Source: Halomonas organivorans (GTDB taxonomy: Bacteria; Pseudomonadota; Gammaproteobacteria; Pseudomonadales; Halomonadaceae). Taken from it: a stretch of 64,000 nt of DNA. The stretch is from the NCBI RefSeq assembly GCF_014192055.1, contig NZ_JACHXM010000018.1, forward strand, positions 1-64,000. The letters run 5' to 3'. The notes under the pieces were generated by a model. The model saw nothing but the letters and a program-made list of their open reading frames with translations. It was not told the origin of the DNA and did not search any database. Positions 27,384 through 36,681 of this stretch are shown here, one piece after another; within the stretch, counting starts at the first letter, position 1; each line of letters starts with the position of its first letter. The position numbers were made by a program, and so were the translations under genes.

Positions 27384-27728
27384 TCAGTTTTTTGCCGCGG
27401 CCTCGACGCGGCCCTGCTGAGCGGCGAACCAGCTCATCACCAGCGGCCGGCGCACGTAGGCCAGCTCCATCAGCTGGGCAACGAGGTCCTGGCTGAAGGG
27501 CACGGCGTTGCCCTTGTCGTCGGTGATGCCCTCGAGGCCGAGCAGGTCCTGGGCGACGAGGGCGTCGTCGTCCAGCTCGCCGGCACGCTGCTGCTCCATG
27601 ATCGTCTGGGTCTTGCTGACCGGGTGCAGCGTCCAGCGGGCGTGGATGGTGGAAGGCTCGTCATCACCTGGCACCTGAATGGTGACAGGTACGGCGATGT
27701 CGGGAATCTGCTTGAGTACGAAGGTCAT
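27384..27728 (-). CDS. Tail assembly chaperone (G-type)
   Basis: A 114-residue protein starting MTFVLKQIPDIAVPVTIQVPG at 27728 with GAGG nine bases upstream. The sequence (STIHARWTLHPVSKTQTI; LMELAYVRRPLVMSWF) resembles the upstream tail assembly chaperone of lambda-like phages. It binds the tape measure during tail-tube assembly. The gene ends GCA AAA AAC TGA, placing a canonical -1 slippery heptamer immediately before the stop codon. Confidence 0.78.
   Translation of the reverse strand: MTFVLKQIPDIAVPVTIQVPGDDEPSTIHARWTLHPVSKTQTIMEQQRAGELDDDALVAQDLLGLEGITDDKGNAVPFSQDLVAQLMELAYVRRPLVMSWFAAQQGRVEAAAKN
27387..27393 (-). other. Programmed -1 ribosomal frameshift site (A AAA AAC)
   Basis: On the coding strand the heptamer A-AAA-AAC is in the zero frame and is followed at once by TGA. 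A -1 slip continues CTG AGG GCC and enters the DUF1799 frame without a stop. This is the classical tail-chaperone frameshift arrangement. A GC-rich tract (ccgccggccggtggtgggcg) just 3' could form a stimulatory structure. Confidence 0.82.
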
Positions 27729-27782
27729 GGTGTCCTCGATGGAAGCAATGCCCAAGCGCCGCCCGGCGACGGCGCGGGCGGG

Positions 27783-28739
27783 TTACTTGAAGGTGAGGGT
27801 GAAGTCGTTGTCATCGGAGCCCGTGGGAAGAAACCGCAGGCCAATGTCGTAGTGCATGATGCCCTGGCTGTTGGTCGGCGAGATGCTACTGAGCTGCACC
27901 TGGCTGCCTTTGAGCTCGATGATGCCGCCAGCAGCATCCTTATGTGTCAGTGTCACCGGCACCAGGGACACGCCGTTGTGGCTCTCCACCGCTGAGAAAT
28001 AATCCTTGGAAGCCAGGTCCGGCGCCTCGATGTTGGTGGATCCAGTGGCCTGGCGACCGGTGATTTCTACCGACTCGCAGTTGATGTCGTTGAGATATTG
28101 CACGGTGTTGCCGAGGGCGAGGGACAGCGAAGACATACAGGCTTGGTGGCTATCAATGTTTGCCGTGGTGTTCTGCTTGTTGATCGGCAATTCCTTGGCC
28201 TGCACCGCCTGAGTCGCCATCGAGGCATCCGCCGCCACTTCGGGCTTCCTGTAGAGAGCGGTGAGATCGAACTGGATATACGGTAGCCCCTGGCTATCGG
28301 CGGTGAGCGACCAGTCTCCACGACCACCGCTGACGTGCTGCATCTGGCCGTCTTCCATCCACCACATCTCGAGGCTTTCCTCATCCTCGCTGCCAGGTTG
28401 ATAGACCACACTGGGGGCGGGATCGGCGGTGACGTCCACGCTCATGCCGCAGGCGCGCAACAGTGGATCATAGGCCGGCGCCTCGCCGGCAGTACCGGAG
28501 CCGGCATATGGCACACGAATCTGCCGTTCCACGTAGGGTCCCGTATTGACCTGTTCGAAGGCGCCAAAGCCCTCACGCTGCCGCTCGCGTTCCGCGGTAT
28601 TACCAGCGTAGGGATTACCACCATCGAGCATCACCACCTCAAGGATGGTGGCGCCGGTCATGTCGGGACTAGCAACGCCATAGGCAGATTCAACCTTGAC
28701 CACCACATAGCGCTTCTGCCACTTCTTTTTTTTAGCCAT
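27783..28739 (-). CDS. Phage major tail tube protein
   Basis: A 318-residue protein upstream of the tail chaperones, the standard place for the tail tube subunit. It has a beta-rich pattern with paired halves (PYVERQIRVPYAGSGTAGEAPAYDPLLRACG; ITGRQATGSTNIEAPDL), ending GLRFLPTGSDDNDFTLTF. These features match the tube-protein family with an internal G-A/T-G-S-T-N type motif. It overlaps the small Lys/Ala-rich gene upstream by 8 bases. Confidence 0.82.
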   Translation of the reverse strand: MAKKKKWQKRYVVVKVESAYGVASPDMTGATILEVVMLDGGNPYAGNTAERERQREGFGAFEQVNTGPYVERQIRVPYAGSGTAGEAPAYDPLLRACGMSVDVTADPAPSVVYQPGSEDEESLEMWWMEDGQMQHVSGGRGDWSLTADSQGLPYIQFDLTALYRKPEVAADASMATQAVQAKELPINKQNTTANIDSHQACMSSLSLALGNTVQYLNDINCESVEITGRQATGSTNIEAPDLASKDYFSAVESHNGVSLVPVTLTHKDAAGGIIELKGSQVQLSSISPTNSQGIMHYDIGLRFLPTGSDDNDFTLTFK

Positions 28740-28920
28740 CGCTCGGCTCCTTCACATCGCTGCTTGGCTTCTTCAACGCCGGCTTGGCGGCGGGCTTGGG
28801 TTCGGCCTTGGCAGTTGCCTTGGGCCGGGCCTCGGGCCGGGCCTCGGGCGCGGGCTTGGTGCGTTCGACCAGCACGCGCTTGCCGTCACGGATCTCGTAA
28901 CGGCCACCGTGGTTGGGCAT
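28732..28920 (-). CDS. Small Lys/Ala/Pro-rich phage protein
   Basis: 62 residues starting MPNHGGRYEIRDGKRVLVERT at 28920 with GGAGG upstream. A short beta hairpin is followed by a low-complexity K/A/P/E tail. Similar tiny ORFs sit between tail-terminator and tube genes in related phages. Function unknown; disordered tail. Confidence 0.6.
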   Translation of the reverse strand: MPNHGGRYEIRDGKRVLVERTKPAPEARPEARPKATAKAEPKPAAKPALKKPSSDVKEPSDG

Positions 28921-28936
28921 GGGGACCTCCGTCGGG

Positions 28937-29662
28937 TCAGGTGGAGAGGAGGCGCTGGAAGCGGTAGAGCTCGCGCCAGAAGACCAGGCGGCCAGAAACG
29001 GCCACCCGTTGGCCGCCGGCATACTCCAGCGGGGAAACGGCATCGTCGGTTTCAAGGCCCAGCAGCGCGTCGGCCACGGCCTGGCGCTGGGCATCGAGAT
29101 CGCCCTGCTCGGCGACCAGAGTCACCGCGATGTGCTCGTGAACGGTCTGGCGAACCTCGAAGGTGCCAATGGCGTTGGGCTCGGCATCAGCCTGCACCGG
29201 ATGCACAAACGCTGCGGGCAGTGCCGGGGCAGCGGTGGCCAGGCTGGTGGCCTGCAGCTCGAAGTGGGCGCGGTACTGGCGCGGGTCGAACTCGTAGTCG
29301 GTGGCGGCGTCGGTGATCTCCCAGCTCTCCAGGCCAGCGTGCGCCGCCACCCTGGCGATCAGGTCGTCACTCATGGTGCGCAGCGGGTCGAACGTCGGGC
29401 TGCGCAGGCTGAGCACGTAGGTGTCAACGCGGCTCAGGCGGTAGCCATCGACCTCGATGTCGCCCTGGCCGGCCAGGCTGTAGACGCCGGTAGTGTCCGG
29501 GGCGTCGTTGGGGAGATGCACCGGCCACAGGTTGCCGCCCACCACCGGGTCGACGAGCGTCACCAACCCGGGCACGGTGTCGGTCCGGCTGGGATCGGCA
29601 TCGCTGGAGCGCCAGGCGGTGACGCCGGCACTGTCGAGCGCGGCGAGAATGGTGTCGATCAT
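28937..29662 (-). CDS. Tail terminator / minor tail protein
   Basis: A 241-residue protein in the order head closure, gp10-like, this gene, tube. That position is filled by the tail terminator (lambda gpU-like) that caps the tail tube at its head-proximal end. Visible features are an N-terminal helix MIDTILAALDSAGV, YRLSRVDTYVLSLRSPTFDPL and QTVHEHIAVTLVAEQGD. It overlaps the upstream gene by an ATGA junction. Family assignment rests mostly on context. Confidence 0.65.
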   Translation of the reverse strand: MIDTILAALDSAGVTAWRSSDADPSRTDTVPGLVTLVDPVVGGNLWPVHLPNDAPDTTGVYSLAGQGDIEVDGYRLSRVDTYVLSLRSPTFDPLRTMSDDLIARVAAHAGLESWEITDAATDYEFDPRQYRAHFELQATSLATAAPALPAAFVHPVQADAEPNAIGTFEVRQTVHEHIAVTLVAEQGDLDAQRQAVADALLGLETDDAVSPLEYAGGQRVAVSGRLVFWRELYRFQRLLST

Positions 29663-30102
29663 GTGCGCAGGCCCTTGCGATCGAGGTAGCGGGTCAGGCC
29701 GTCATAAAAGCGGCCGGCGAAGCCGGACTGGGTTTGCTCCAGGGCCGGCGAGAGAAACGGATTGGCGTCCATGTTCTCGGTGCCGCGCTCATGCCAGAGG
29801 CCCTTCCGCCCCTGCCATCGGCCGTTGATGCGGCGGTTGGTGCCGACCAGCAGGGCAACGGTGTCGGGCTCGATGCCGAGCCGTGCCTTGGCCGTCTTGC
29901 TGATCGAGCGATGCCCCACGGCCCTGGCCAGGTCACCGGTATCGTGTGGCGCAAGGCGCTTGGCCAGACGCTTGGTGGGGCCAATGGCACGCACCAGGCC
30001 AGAGCGAACGGCGCCCTGCTGCAGCTTGCGCTCCAGGTCGGCCATGTCGCGGCGGGCGGCATCGAACCCTTCGCCCTCGACCTGCCACTCAAACCCACTC
30101 AT
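29659..30102 (-). CDS. HK97 gp10-like minor tail/neck protein
   Basis: A 147-residue protein with the family pattern of gp10: N-terminal amphipathic helix (DMADLERKLQQGAVRSGLVRA), KRLAPHDTGDLARAV (HDTGxL motif), VGTNRRING, and the RGTENMDANPFLSPALEQ ending. It joins head and tail. It overlaps the head-closure gene by 14 bases. Confidence 0.82.
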   Translation of the reverse strand: MSGFEWQVEGEGFDAARRDMADLERKLQQGAVRSGLVRAIGPTKRLAKRLAPHDTGDLARAVGHRSISKTAKARLGIEPDTVALLVGTNRRINGRWQGRKGLWHERGTENMDANPFLSPALEQTQSGFAGRFYDGLTRYLDRKGLRT

Positions 30103-30424
30103 GGACCATGATCTCCAGTTCTCGGCGGCGACCGTCGAGGTCGAGCGGCCGTCCTTCGATGCGATAGGTCAATCCGTTGTGTTGGAGGCGTAGCGTCTTG
30201 CCGGTGGCGGCGGCCACATCGGCCCGCCAGCGCATGCGGATCTTGCCACTTGTCTCGCTCTGGGCCTCCTGGGCGGCGAGCAGCAGCCGGCCGCTGAGCG
30301 GCTCGACGCTGGCCCAGACGGTGGCGCCCGCCACCCAATCGGGCGGCGTGGCGCCGGAGTCGGATCGCGGGCCCTTCTGGTACCACTCCAGGGTGACGCG
30401 GTGGCGGAGTTTGCCGGCGCGCAT
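30089..30424 (-). CDS. Head closure / head-tail adaptor protein
   Basis: A 111-residue SPP1 gp16-like adaptor: MRAGKLRHRVTLE start, WVAGATVWASVEPLSGRLLLAA centre, and a YRIEGRPLDLDGRRRELEI ending. It is a small beta-barrel that closes the connector and docks the tail. Confidence 0.85.
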   Translation of the reverse strand: MRAGKLRHRVTLEWYQKGPRSDSGATPPDWVAGATVWASVEPLSGRLLLAAQEAQSETSGKIRMRWRADVAAATGKTLRLQHNGLTYRIEGRPLDLDGRRRELEIMVHEWV

Positions 30425-30425
30425 G

Positions 30426-30854
30426 TCACTCCACCCGGCCGAACTTCTTCAGGCGCTCGTAGGTGCCGCGGGTCATGGGCACCGTCTCGCCGGCCTCGTG
30501 GGGTCGCCCGCCGCTGGCCCAGCGCACCTTGAGCTTGGCTTCGACCATGCCCGCCGAAGTGGCGCGCTGCGGTGCGACGCCCTCCTCCGCCGAGTCCTCG
30601 CGGGGAGGTGCAGCATCCGGTGAAGGCTCGGCATCGCTGGCCGGCGCGCCTTCGCCCTCCGCCGCTGCCGGGGCTGGCTCGTCCTCGGGGGAGCCTGCTC
30701 CGGGCACGTCCTGGCGTTCCTCGGCGGGCTCACTGGTGGCCGTCTCGGCGCCAGCTTCCGGCGGAACGGCGATGTCTTCCGGTGACGCGGTAGCGGTTTC
30801 GGCCGACGCAGCAGTGCGCCGCCCAGCACGTGGCTTTGCGGGTGACTTGGCCAT
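30426..30854 (-). CDS. Low-complexity acidic phage protein with short C-terminal domain
   Basis: 142 residues. The first ~100 are Ala/Pro/Glu/Ser-rich and probably disordered. The last ~40 (VRWASGGRPHEAGETVPMTRGTYERLKKFG) form a small beta domain seen between connector and adaptor genes in HK97-like phages. Role unknown. Confidence 0.6.
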   Translation of the reverse strand: MAKSPAKPRAGRRTAASAETATASPEDIAVPPEAGAETATSEPAEERQDVPGAGSPEDEPAPAAAEGEGAPASDAEPSPDAAPPREDSAEEGVAPQRATSAGMVEAKLKVRWASGGRPHEAGETVPMTRGTYERLKKFGRVE

Positions 30855-30864
30855 GGCGGCCTCC

Positions 30865-31209
30865 TCAGTCGAAGTGGAAGTGGCGGTAAGGGCTGATCAG
30901 CGCCTGCACCGCCATGGGCAGTTCGGTGGCGATGGTGCCCAGCGCCACGGCCTCCCGATTCTCGTACCAGTGGCCGATCAGCAGCAGCATCGCGGTGGTC
31001 AGGTCATCGTCGAGCACCAGGGCATGCTCGTCGGTGGCATTGCCCTCGGCGTCGGTCGGAATCTCGCCCTCGGTGGCGTAGAGGTTCCGGCCGGTCTGGT
31101 GCTCCACCATCCGCCGGGCGGCGGTGGCGTAGGTGTCGAGCAGGGTGTCCTCCTCGACCTCGTCCGGCTCGAGCCGGACGTGCTGCTTGATGATGTCCAG
31201 CTCGAGCAT
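30865..31209 (-). CDS. Head-tail connector (gp6-like)
   Basis: A 114-residue protein with the gp6 fold pattern: ELDIIKQHVRLEPDEVEEDTLLDTYATAARRMVEHQTG helices, then DLTTAMLLLIGHWYENREAV and a terminal VQALISPYRHF. It assembles as a dodecameric ring below the portal. Confidence 0.88.
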   Translation of the reverse strand: MLELDIIKQHVRLEPDEVEEDTLLDTYATAARRMVEHQTGRNLYATEGEIPTDAEGNATDEHALVLDDDLTTAMLLLIGHWYENREAVALGTIATELPMAVQALISPYRHFHFD

Positions 31210-31253
31210 CGTGGCTCCAGGAAGTCAGGGGCCGCCGGTGGCGGCCCGGTGGA

Positions 31254-32480
31254 TCAGGTGGCCGGCGCCTGCAGCGCCTTGATGGCGGCGCGGTCCTGCA
31301 GCGCGCAGTCGAAGCGGTGGAAGGCGAGGAAGCCGGTCTGGTCGTACTCGGCGTAGCGCTCCACCAGGCGCTTCAGCACCATGTAACGAACACGGCGAAT
31401 CACGAACTGCTTGAAGTCGCCGGCGTACATGAACTTGGCACTGGCGCCCAGACTGGCGATGCCCTGGTCGACGAAGTACTCCTTGCCGAGGATGCTGGCC
31501 GGCGCCGCGCCGGCGACGGCCGGCAGCCACAGCGGGCGACCGTTGGCGTCTTCCATCTCGGTGAGCAGCTGCAGGGTGTTGTCGTTGAAGCCCAAGCGGA
31601 AGCCGGGCGAACGGCGATATGCCGGATCCACGGAATGGATCAGGCCGTTCACCTCCTGCCAGGTGAATTCAGCCAGCGACGCGGCATTTTTGACGTTGGT
31701 CACGGAGGCCTGCAGGCCCTTGGGCTGCACAGGCGTGCCAGCGCCGGAGCCCTGCACCAGATACTTGGCCTCGCCGCGCCCGAGACGCTGGCCGATGCGA
31801 CTGGAGAGAAAGCCCTGGATATTGATGCCGCTGTCGTTGAGCAGCTCGTTCGACACACGGATGACCTTGGAGCTGAGCTTCTTGGCGCCCAGGGTCTCCA
31901 TGCCGAAGTCGACGTCGCCCTCGGAGGCCGCCGAGTTCTCGCCGAGCAGCTCGCCTTCCTCCGCGGTGCCGTCACTGGTCGGCCACTCGATGGGGTTGCC
32001 CCGATCGGTGGTGATGACCTGGGACACGCTGGCCAGGCCGCCGTAGGCCTTCATGGCCTCGTGGACCTGGTTGAGTAGCTCGGTGGGCACGGTGTAGCCG
32101 CCTTTCTCGTCGGAGGACGTGCCCTGGGCGCGCATCTCGCGCAGCAGCTCGCGCTGCTCGGCGCTCATCTCGGCGGCGCCGTGGCGGAGGAAGGCGTCGA
32201 AGGCCTGGGAGCGCTGTTCGTCCTTAGAAGGGGCACCACGCTCCTCATCGCCGGCACCCGAACGCTGCTCCTCGTCGTTCTCCTCGACGAAGCGCTGGTC
32301 GGCGTCTCGGAGCTCCTCCTCCCGCTCGATCTTGTCGTTCAGGCCGTCGAGCTCGCCCTTCATGCGCTTCCACTCGGTGCGCTGCTCGTCGGTCCACTCG
32401 GCATCGCCGATCTTGTCATGCAGCGCCCGCATCTCCTTGGCGATGGTGTTATAGCGCTGCTTCAGCTCGTGCAGTTTCAT
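31254..32480 (-). CDS. Phage major capsid protein, HK97 family
   Basis: A 408-residue protein. The first ~100 residues are a charged coiled-coil delta domain (MKLHELKQRYNTIAKEMRAL; a block of Glu/Asp/Arg) that acts as internal scaffold and is removed by the adjacent protease. The body shows HK97-fold signatures: GGYTVPTELLNQVHEAM, KKLSSKVIRVSNELLNDSGINIQGFLSSRIG, then YLVQGSGAGTPVQPKG and a C-terminal YAEYDQTGFLAF. Confidence 0.93.
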   Translation of the reverse strand: MKLHELKQRYNTIAKEMRALHDKIGDAEWTDEQRTEWKRMKGELDGLNDKIEREEELRDADQRFVEENDEEQRSGAGDEERGAPSKDEQRSQAFDAFLRHGAAEMSAEQRELLREMRAQGTSSDEKGGYTVPTELLNQVHEAMKAYGGLASVSQVITTDRGNPIEWPTSDGTAEEGELLGENSAASEGDVDFGMETLGAKKLSSKVIRVSNELLNDSGINIQGFLSSRIGQRLGRGEAKYLVQGSGAGTPVQPKGLQASVTNVKNAASLAEFTWQEVNGLIHSVDPAYRRSPGFRLGFNDNTLQLLTEMEDANGRPLWLPAVAGAAPASILGKEYFVDQGIASLGASAKFMYAGDFKQFVIRRVRYMVLKRLVERYAEYDQTGFLAFHRFDCALQDRAAIKALQAPAT

Positions 32481-32499
32481 GGCTGGCCCTCCAGGGCAT

Positions 32500-33102
32500 T
32501 CAGGCGTGGATCATTTCAAGGAAGCGCTCGCGGGCGCGGCGCTCGTTGATGGCCTTGCGCGCGAGGTTCTGGACCTCGGCGCAGCGGGCCTCGAGGGAGC
32601 GCGCGGCGGCGCCCGCATCCGGGTAGGCCGGGTAGGTCACCGGCGAGACATCGAGCAGACGACTGAAGCGCGTGATGGTGCGCACGATCAGACCGTCGTC
32701 TTCTTCCCGCCACTCGTCGCCGTCGGGCGCGACGCGGAAGGCGAAGCTGGAACCGGTGATGTCGCCGCGCGACAGCGGCGCCAGCACCAGGTCACGCACG
32801 GACTGGGTGTCCGGCGGAGTGATCTCGTACCGCAGGCCCTCGGCATCGACAGACAGCTCGAGGGTCTTGGCGCGGGTGCGCCCCAGCACGAAGTTGGCGT
32901 CGTGGTTGAACAGGGCGCGGACGTCGTCGCCAAGCACGTCGTCGAAGGCGCCGGGGGCGATCTCTTCCTTGAACATGCCCATGATCATTTCGCTGCGCTT
33001 GTTGAAGACGGCGCCATGCCCGACGATCCGCGCGGGCTGGCCCTCCTCGCCTTCTTCGGCGCGCACTTCGGCGGCGAGCGCTCGCTTTTCGACTTCGCTC
33101 AT
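32500..33102 (-). CDS. HK97-family prohead protease
   Basis: A 200-residue serine protease of the U35 family. Likely catalytic His67 lies in ALFNHDANFVLGRT and the Ser in GDITGSSFAFRV (118/119). It processes the capsid delta domain inside the prohead. It overlaps the portal stop by 4 bases and directly precedes the capsid gene, the canonical order. Confidence 0.92.
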   Translation of the reverse strand: MSEVEKRALAAEVRAEEGEEGQPARIVGHGAVFNKRSEMIMGMFKEEIAPGAFDDVLGDDVRALFNHDANFVLGRTRAKTLELSVDAEGLRYEITPPDTQSVRDLVLAPLSRGDITGSSFAFRVAPDGDEWREEDDGLIVRTITRFSRLLDVSPVTYPAYPDAGAAARSLEARCAEVQNLARKAINERRARERFLEMIHA

Positions 33103-34337
33103 GAGGTCGGCTCCTGGGAGTTGTCGGGTTGGCCGAGCTGGCTGGCCGGCTGGGCATTGACGCTGATCAGCATCTCGCTGAGGCCGTCGCGGGGATTCAT
33201 GTCCTCGAGGACGCGGGCCTCGTTGCGGTCCATCCAGCCGTCGGTGATGGCGTAGTGATAGAACTCCGCGCGCTCCTTGGCGGTACCGCGCAGCAGGCCG
33301 GCGAGATTGAACTTCGCGTAGTAGCCGGCTCGCCGCTCGGCGCGGGTGAAGATCCGGCGGTTGATCTCCTGCTCCCAGTTCACGATCCAGGGCATCATCG
33401 TGTGTCGAACAAACTGGATGGCCTGCTCGCTGATGTTCGAGAAGGTGGCCTTGTCCAGGTCGTTGATCATGTGCGCCGGCACGTTGAAGATGCCGGCGAT
33501 CTCGGAGCGGTTGAGCTTGCGGGTCTCGAGGAACTGGGCGTCTTCCGGCGGGATGGTGATCGACTTGTAGTCGAGCCCCACCGGCAGCATCAGCGTCTTG
33601 TTCTCCGACTGCTTGAGCTTGCCGACGGCATTGTTCCAGGTGGTCTTGAGTCGCTCCCAGCTTTCCTTGTTGAGCGACTCCTTCACGGACACCAGGCCGG
33701 TCGGCCGGCCACCGCCGGTGAAGAAGTCCTTGCCGTATCGCTGGGCGGCCAGGCCGAGGCCGATGGTCTCGGCGTGCTGACGAATCAGGCTCTTGCCGAG
33801 GCGCCCGTCGGAGCCCAGAGCGCGGACGTGGATCATGTCCTCGAGCTGCACCGCCCGGCTCTCCTCGTCGTCCGGGGTGACGGCGTAGAGGTAGCGGTTA
33901 CCGTTGCGGACCAGCTGGGTTTCCCAGGGGCGCCGCGCGACCAGTTCGCGAAGCTCGCCGCGGTTGGAGCGCACCACCTGGGTGTAGCCGTTGCCCCATC
34001 CCAGCACGTGACCCTGCTTGGTCTCGCGCCACTTGTAGCTGGTCTGCCACTCGTTGGGCTCGTCGTGGAGCAGCCAGTAGGCGGGGTGATCCTTGGCGGC
34101 CTCAATGCTGTCGCCCTGCTTGCGCATCACGTGCAGCGGCAGCTGGGCGATGGAGGACGACAGCACGTAGATGCAGGCGTATACCGCCGACAGGGTCAGC
34201 GCGTTCTGGTTGTTCACGCTGATGCCGGGGGCGCCGTCGTCGATGTATTCGGCCAGGTTCTGGCCGGTCAGCGGCTCGTCGGGGTTCTCCAGGGATCGGC
34301 CCTCGGCTCCCGGCGAGAACAAGGAGTCGAGGATCAT
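33099..34337 (-). CDS. Portal protein, HK97 family
   Basis: A 412-residue protein with SLFSPGAEGR start, SVNNQNALTLSAVYACIYVLSSSIAQLPLHVM, and NRSEIAGIFNVPAHMINDL with FVRHTMMPWIVNWEQEINRR near the C terminus. These are classic phage_portal features. It forms the dodecameric DNA channel at one vertex. It overlaps the upstream small membrane gene by 4 bases. Confidence 0.93.
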   Translation of the reverse strand: MILDSLFSPGAEGRSLENPDEPLTGQNLAEYIDDGAPGISVNNQNALTLSAVYACIYVLSSSIAQLPLHVMRKQGDSIEAAKDHPAYWLLHDEPNEWQTSYKWRETKQGHVLGWGNGYTQVVRSNRGELRELVARRPWETQLVRNGNRYLYAVTPDDEESRAVQLEDMIHVRALGSDGRLGKSLIRQHAETIGLGLAAQRYGKDFFTGGGRPTGLVSVKESLNKESWERLKTTWNNAVGKLKQSENKTLMLPVGLDYKSITIPPEDAQFLETRKLNRSEIAGIFNVPAHMINDLDKATFSNISEQAIQFVRHTMMPWIVNWEQEINRRIFTRAERRAGYYAKFNLAGLLRGTAKERAEFYHYAITDGWMDRNEARVLEDMNPRDGLSEMLISVNAQPASQLGQPDNSQEPTS

Positions 34338-34513
34338 GCGGCATCCCCCTTGGCGGCGGCGCGCTTGGCGGCCCGGGCGCCGGCTAGCGCCAGCAACAGC
34401 AGCAGCCCGCCCGAGGTGATCAAAGCGTCCGCCAGACCGAAGCGCAGATAGAGGCCATAGGTCATCGCCCCGAAGCCGGCCAGGCCCAGGGTGTCGAACA
34501 GGAAGTGGCGCAT
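34334..34513 (-). CDS. Small membrane protein between terminase and portal
   Basis: 59 residues (60 if the overlapping GTG at 34516 is used). Two hydrophobic stretches (LGLAGFGAMTYGLYL and ALITSGGLLLLLALAG) are followed by a basic tail. Such tiny membrane ORFs recur at this position in HK97-like phages. Function unknown. It overlaps the terminase stop codon. Confidence 0.6.
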   Translation of the reverse strand: MRHFLFDTLGLAGFGAMTYGLYLRFGLADALITSGGLLLLLALAGARAAKRAAAKGDAA

Positions 34514-36231
34514 CACATCACCAGGACGTCGTCATCGGAAAGGGTGTCGAGCACGCTGTCGCCCTGTTGGGCCGCGGCCATGGCGCGACCGATGCCCATG
34601 ATCAGGGCCACCGCGCCGTCGATCTTGTTGTGGTCGCCCTGCTTGATGGGGCGTACCACGTCGTCATTGCCCGGCAGGTGCTTGCCCACCACGTTGCCCA
34701 CGCACCAGGTCATGATCGGGTTGCCGTCGTGATGGAAGCGCCCGGAGACGATGGCCGCCTCCAGCTCCTTCATCGGGTCCGACATGTTGGTGTAGTTCTG
34801 CACCGTAGTGATCGGCGTCAACCCCTCGTCGTCCAGCTGGTGGGAGAGGTTGGCGGCGCCGTGCGGGTCGATGGGCGACTCGCTGGCCGGGGTCTCGAGG
34901 TTGGCCTCTTTGGCACATTCGAGGATCTCGCGGTAATCCACCTCGCTGCCTTCGGTGGGGTCGAGAATCTTGGCCTCGATCCAGCCCTGGTAGAGCTCGC
35001 CGAGGCGGCGATCGTCGTTGTCGAAGGCGGTGTCCTCCGGCACCCAGAACCGGGGGCAGATGCTGTAGTAGTGGACCTTGCCGTCGATGACCCGGGTGAA
35101 GAGCCGGGCCATGGAGTTCATGTCGAGTTTCCGCGCCAGGTCGAAAGCCAGCACGCAGTCCTCGCCGCGGAACTGCTCGATGGAGAGCGACGGGTCCTCG
35201 CAGACCCGCCAGGCCTCCATGTTGAAGTAGCCTTCCTTGGAGGTGACCCAGACGTTGAGGTGCTTGACCTTGAACTGGTTGGCGTAGCGGGCCCGGGCCA
35301 CTGCCCTCGCCTGCTGGCTACGCAGGTAGTCCAGCTTCACCGACACGCCGATGTTCGGGTTCGCCTTGTAGAGCGCAGCCTCGCTGGTCCAGTCGTCGCC
35401 CTTGTCGATCGTGTAGATGATCCCGAAGAGCTCGTCGTCGCGGGTCACGCCGTCGAGCATCTCTGCGAGGCGCTCGCGCATCTCGTGGCAGGGTCCGGAG
35501 ACGTCGTAACCGGCGGTGGTGATCACCCACATCAGCGGCTGTGTCCGGGCGCCCATGCCGGTGATCATGGTGTCGTAGAGGCGCGAGTCAGGGTGCTCGT
35601 GGTACTCGTCGACGATGGCGAAAGAGGGGCTCGAACCGTCGCCAGGGTCACCTATCACCGGCTCGAAGACACTGCCGTCGGTTCGCTCAAGCTTCTTAGC
35701 CCAGGCCACCACACCGAACTTCTTGCGCAGGTTGGGCAGCTTCTTGGCCATCTTCATGGCCGGGCGGAACACCTCCCACGCCTGCTTTTCGCTGGTCGCC
35801 CCGCAGTAGACCTCGGCGCCGTATTCATTGTCGGCGCAGAAGGCGTAAAGCCCGGCGCCGGCGGCGATGATCGACTTGCCGTTCTTGCGCGGCACCTCGA
35901 TGTAGACCTCGCGGAACCGGCGGGCCTTGTCCTTCTTGCGGACCCAGCCGAACGCCACTGCGAACATGAACTGCTGCCAGGGCTCAAGCTCGATCCGCTT
36001 GGAGCCCCGGGCCCATTCGCCCTTCGTGTGGGGCAGCAGTTGGATGAACTTGCAGACCCGTTCAGCGATGTCTCGGTCGAAGCGATAGGGGTAGCTTTTG
36101 GCCTTGGCGGCCTTCAGGTCGTCTAGGTGCCGCGCGCAGGCGGCTTTCACATAACTGCAGGCGACAATCCGGCCGCCCACCACATCGCGCGCATACCTCT
36201 GCGCCGCGTTCACATTCGGGTAGGCGGCCAT
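34513..36231 (-). CDS. Terminase large subunit
   Basis: A 572-residue packaging motor and nuclease of the Terminase_1/YmfN type. The ATPase Walker A-like VPRKNGKS lies near residues 112-119 and the Walker [12 protein letters not shown] near 205. A nuclease domain ([19 protein letters not shown]) occupies the second half, ending [18 protein letters not shown]. It works with the P27-type small subunit directly upstream (3 bases apart). Confidence 0.95.
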   Translation of the reverse strand: MAAYPNVNAAQRYARDVVGGRIVACSYVKAACARHLDDLKAAKAKSYPYRFDRDIAERVCKFIQLLPHTKGEWARGSKRIELEPWQQFMFAVAFGWVRKKDKARRFREVYIEVPRKNGKSIIAAGAGLYAFCADNEYGAEVYCGATSEKQAWEVFRPAMKMAKKLPNLRKKFGVVAWAKKLERTDGSVFEPVIGDPGDGSSPSFAIVDEYHEHPDSRLYDTMITGMGARTQPLMWVITTAGYDVSGPCHEMRERLAEMLDGVTRDDELFGIIYTIDKGDDWTSEAALYKANPNIGVSVKLDYLRSQQARAVARARYANQFKVKHLNVWVTSKEGYFNMEAWRVCEDPSLSIEQFRGEDCVLAFDLARKLDMNSMARLFTRVIDGKVHYYSICPRFWVPEDTAFDNDDRRLGELYQGWIEAKILDPTEGSEVDYREILECAKEANLETPASESPIDPHGAANLSHQLDDEGLTPITTVQNYTNMSDPMKELEAAIVSGRFHHDGNPIMTWCVGNVVGKHLPGNDDVVRPIKQGDHNKIDGAVALIMGIGRAMAAAQQGDSVLDTLSDDDVLVM

Positions 36232-36234
36232 GGA

Positions 36235-36681
36235 TCAGAACTCGTCGAATTCGTTGCCCTCGTTATTCTCGTCGCCGTTATTACCGCCGCCGAGCATGCG
36301 GATCCGAGTCAGCGGATCCAGACCCAGGAGCGAGCCAGTCCGAGTGAGCTGGGCGATGCAGTCGTTGCGCACCGCGACATAGGGGCTCTTCTTGATGCTC
36401 CCGTCGGCGGTGGGCACCGTCATGCCCTGGGCGGCGATCTCCTGCTCGGCCTGGAGCATGTAGGCAAAGCTGTTGCAGTAGGCGATCAGCAGCGGAGCAT
36501 CCTCGAGCTCGAAGGTCCCGCGCTCGATCAGGATCTTGGACTGGGTCTTCCAGATACGGACGGCCGTCTCGTCGACCAGGTCATCCGGCGGTGCGATGCG
36601 GGTCAGCGAGCTCTTGTGCTGATGTTGCGTCTTCCGCTTTCGGCCTCCGCCAGAGGCCCGAACCGGTGCGGCGTTGGTCAT
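36235..36681 (-). CDS. Terminase small subunit, P27 family
   Basis: A 148-residue protein: RIAPPDDLVDETAVRIWKTQSKILIERG, LLIAYCNSFAYMLQAEQEI, KKSPYVAVRNDCIAQLTRTGSLLGLDP. This is the P27 small-terminase signature for recognising the packaging site of cos-type phages. It has an acidic Asn/Glu-rich tail. Confidence 0.92.
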   Translation of the reverse strand: MTNAAPVRASGGGRKRKTQHQHKSSLTRIAPPDDLVDETAVRIWKTQSKILIERGTFELEDAPLLIAYCNSFAYMLQAEQEIAAQGMTVPTADGSIKKSPYVAVRNDCIAQLTRTGSLLGLDPLTRIRMLGGGNNGDENNEGNEFDEF

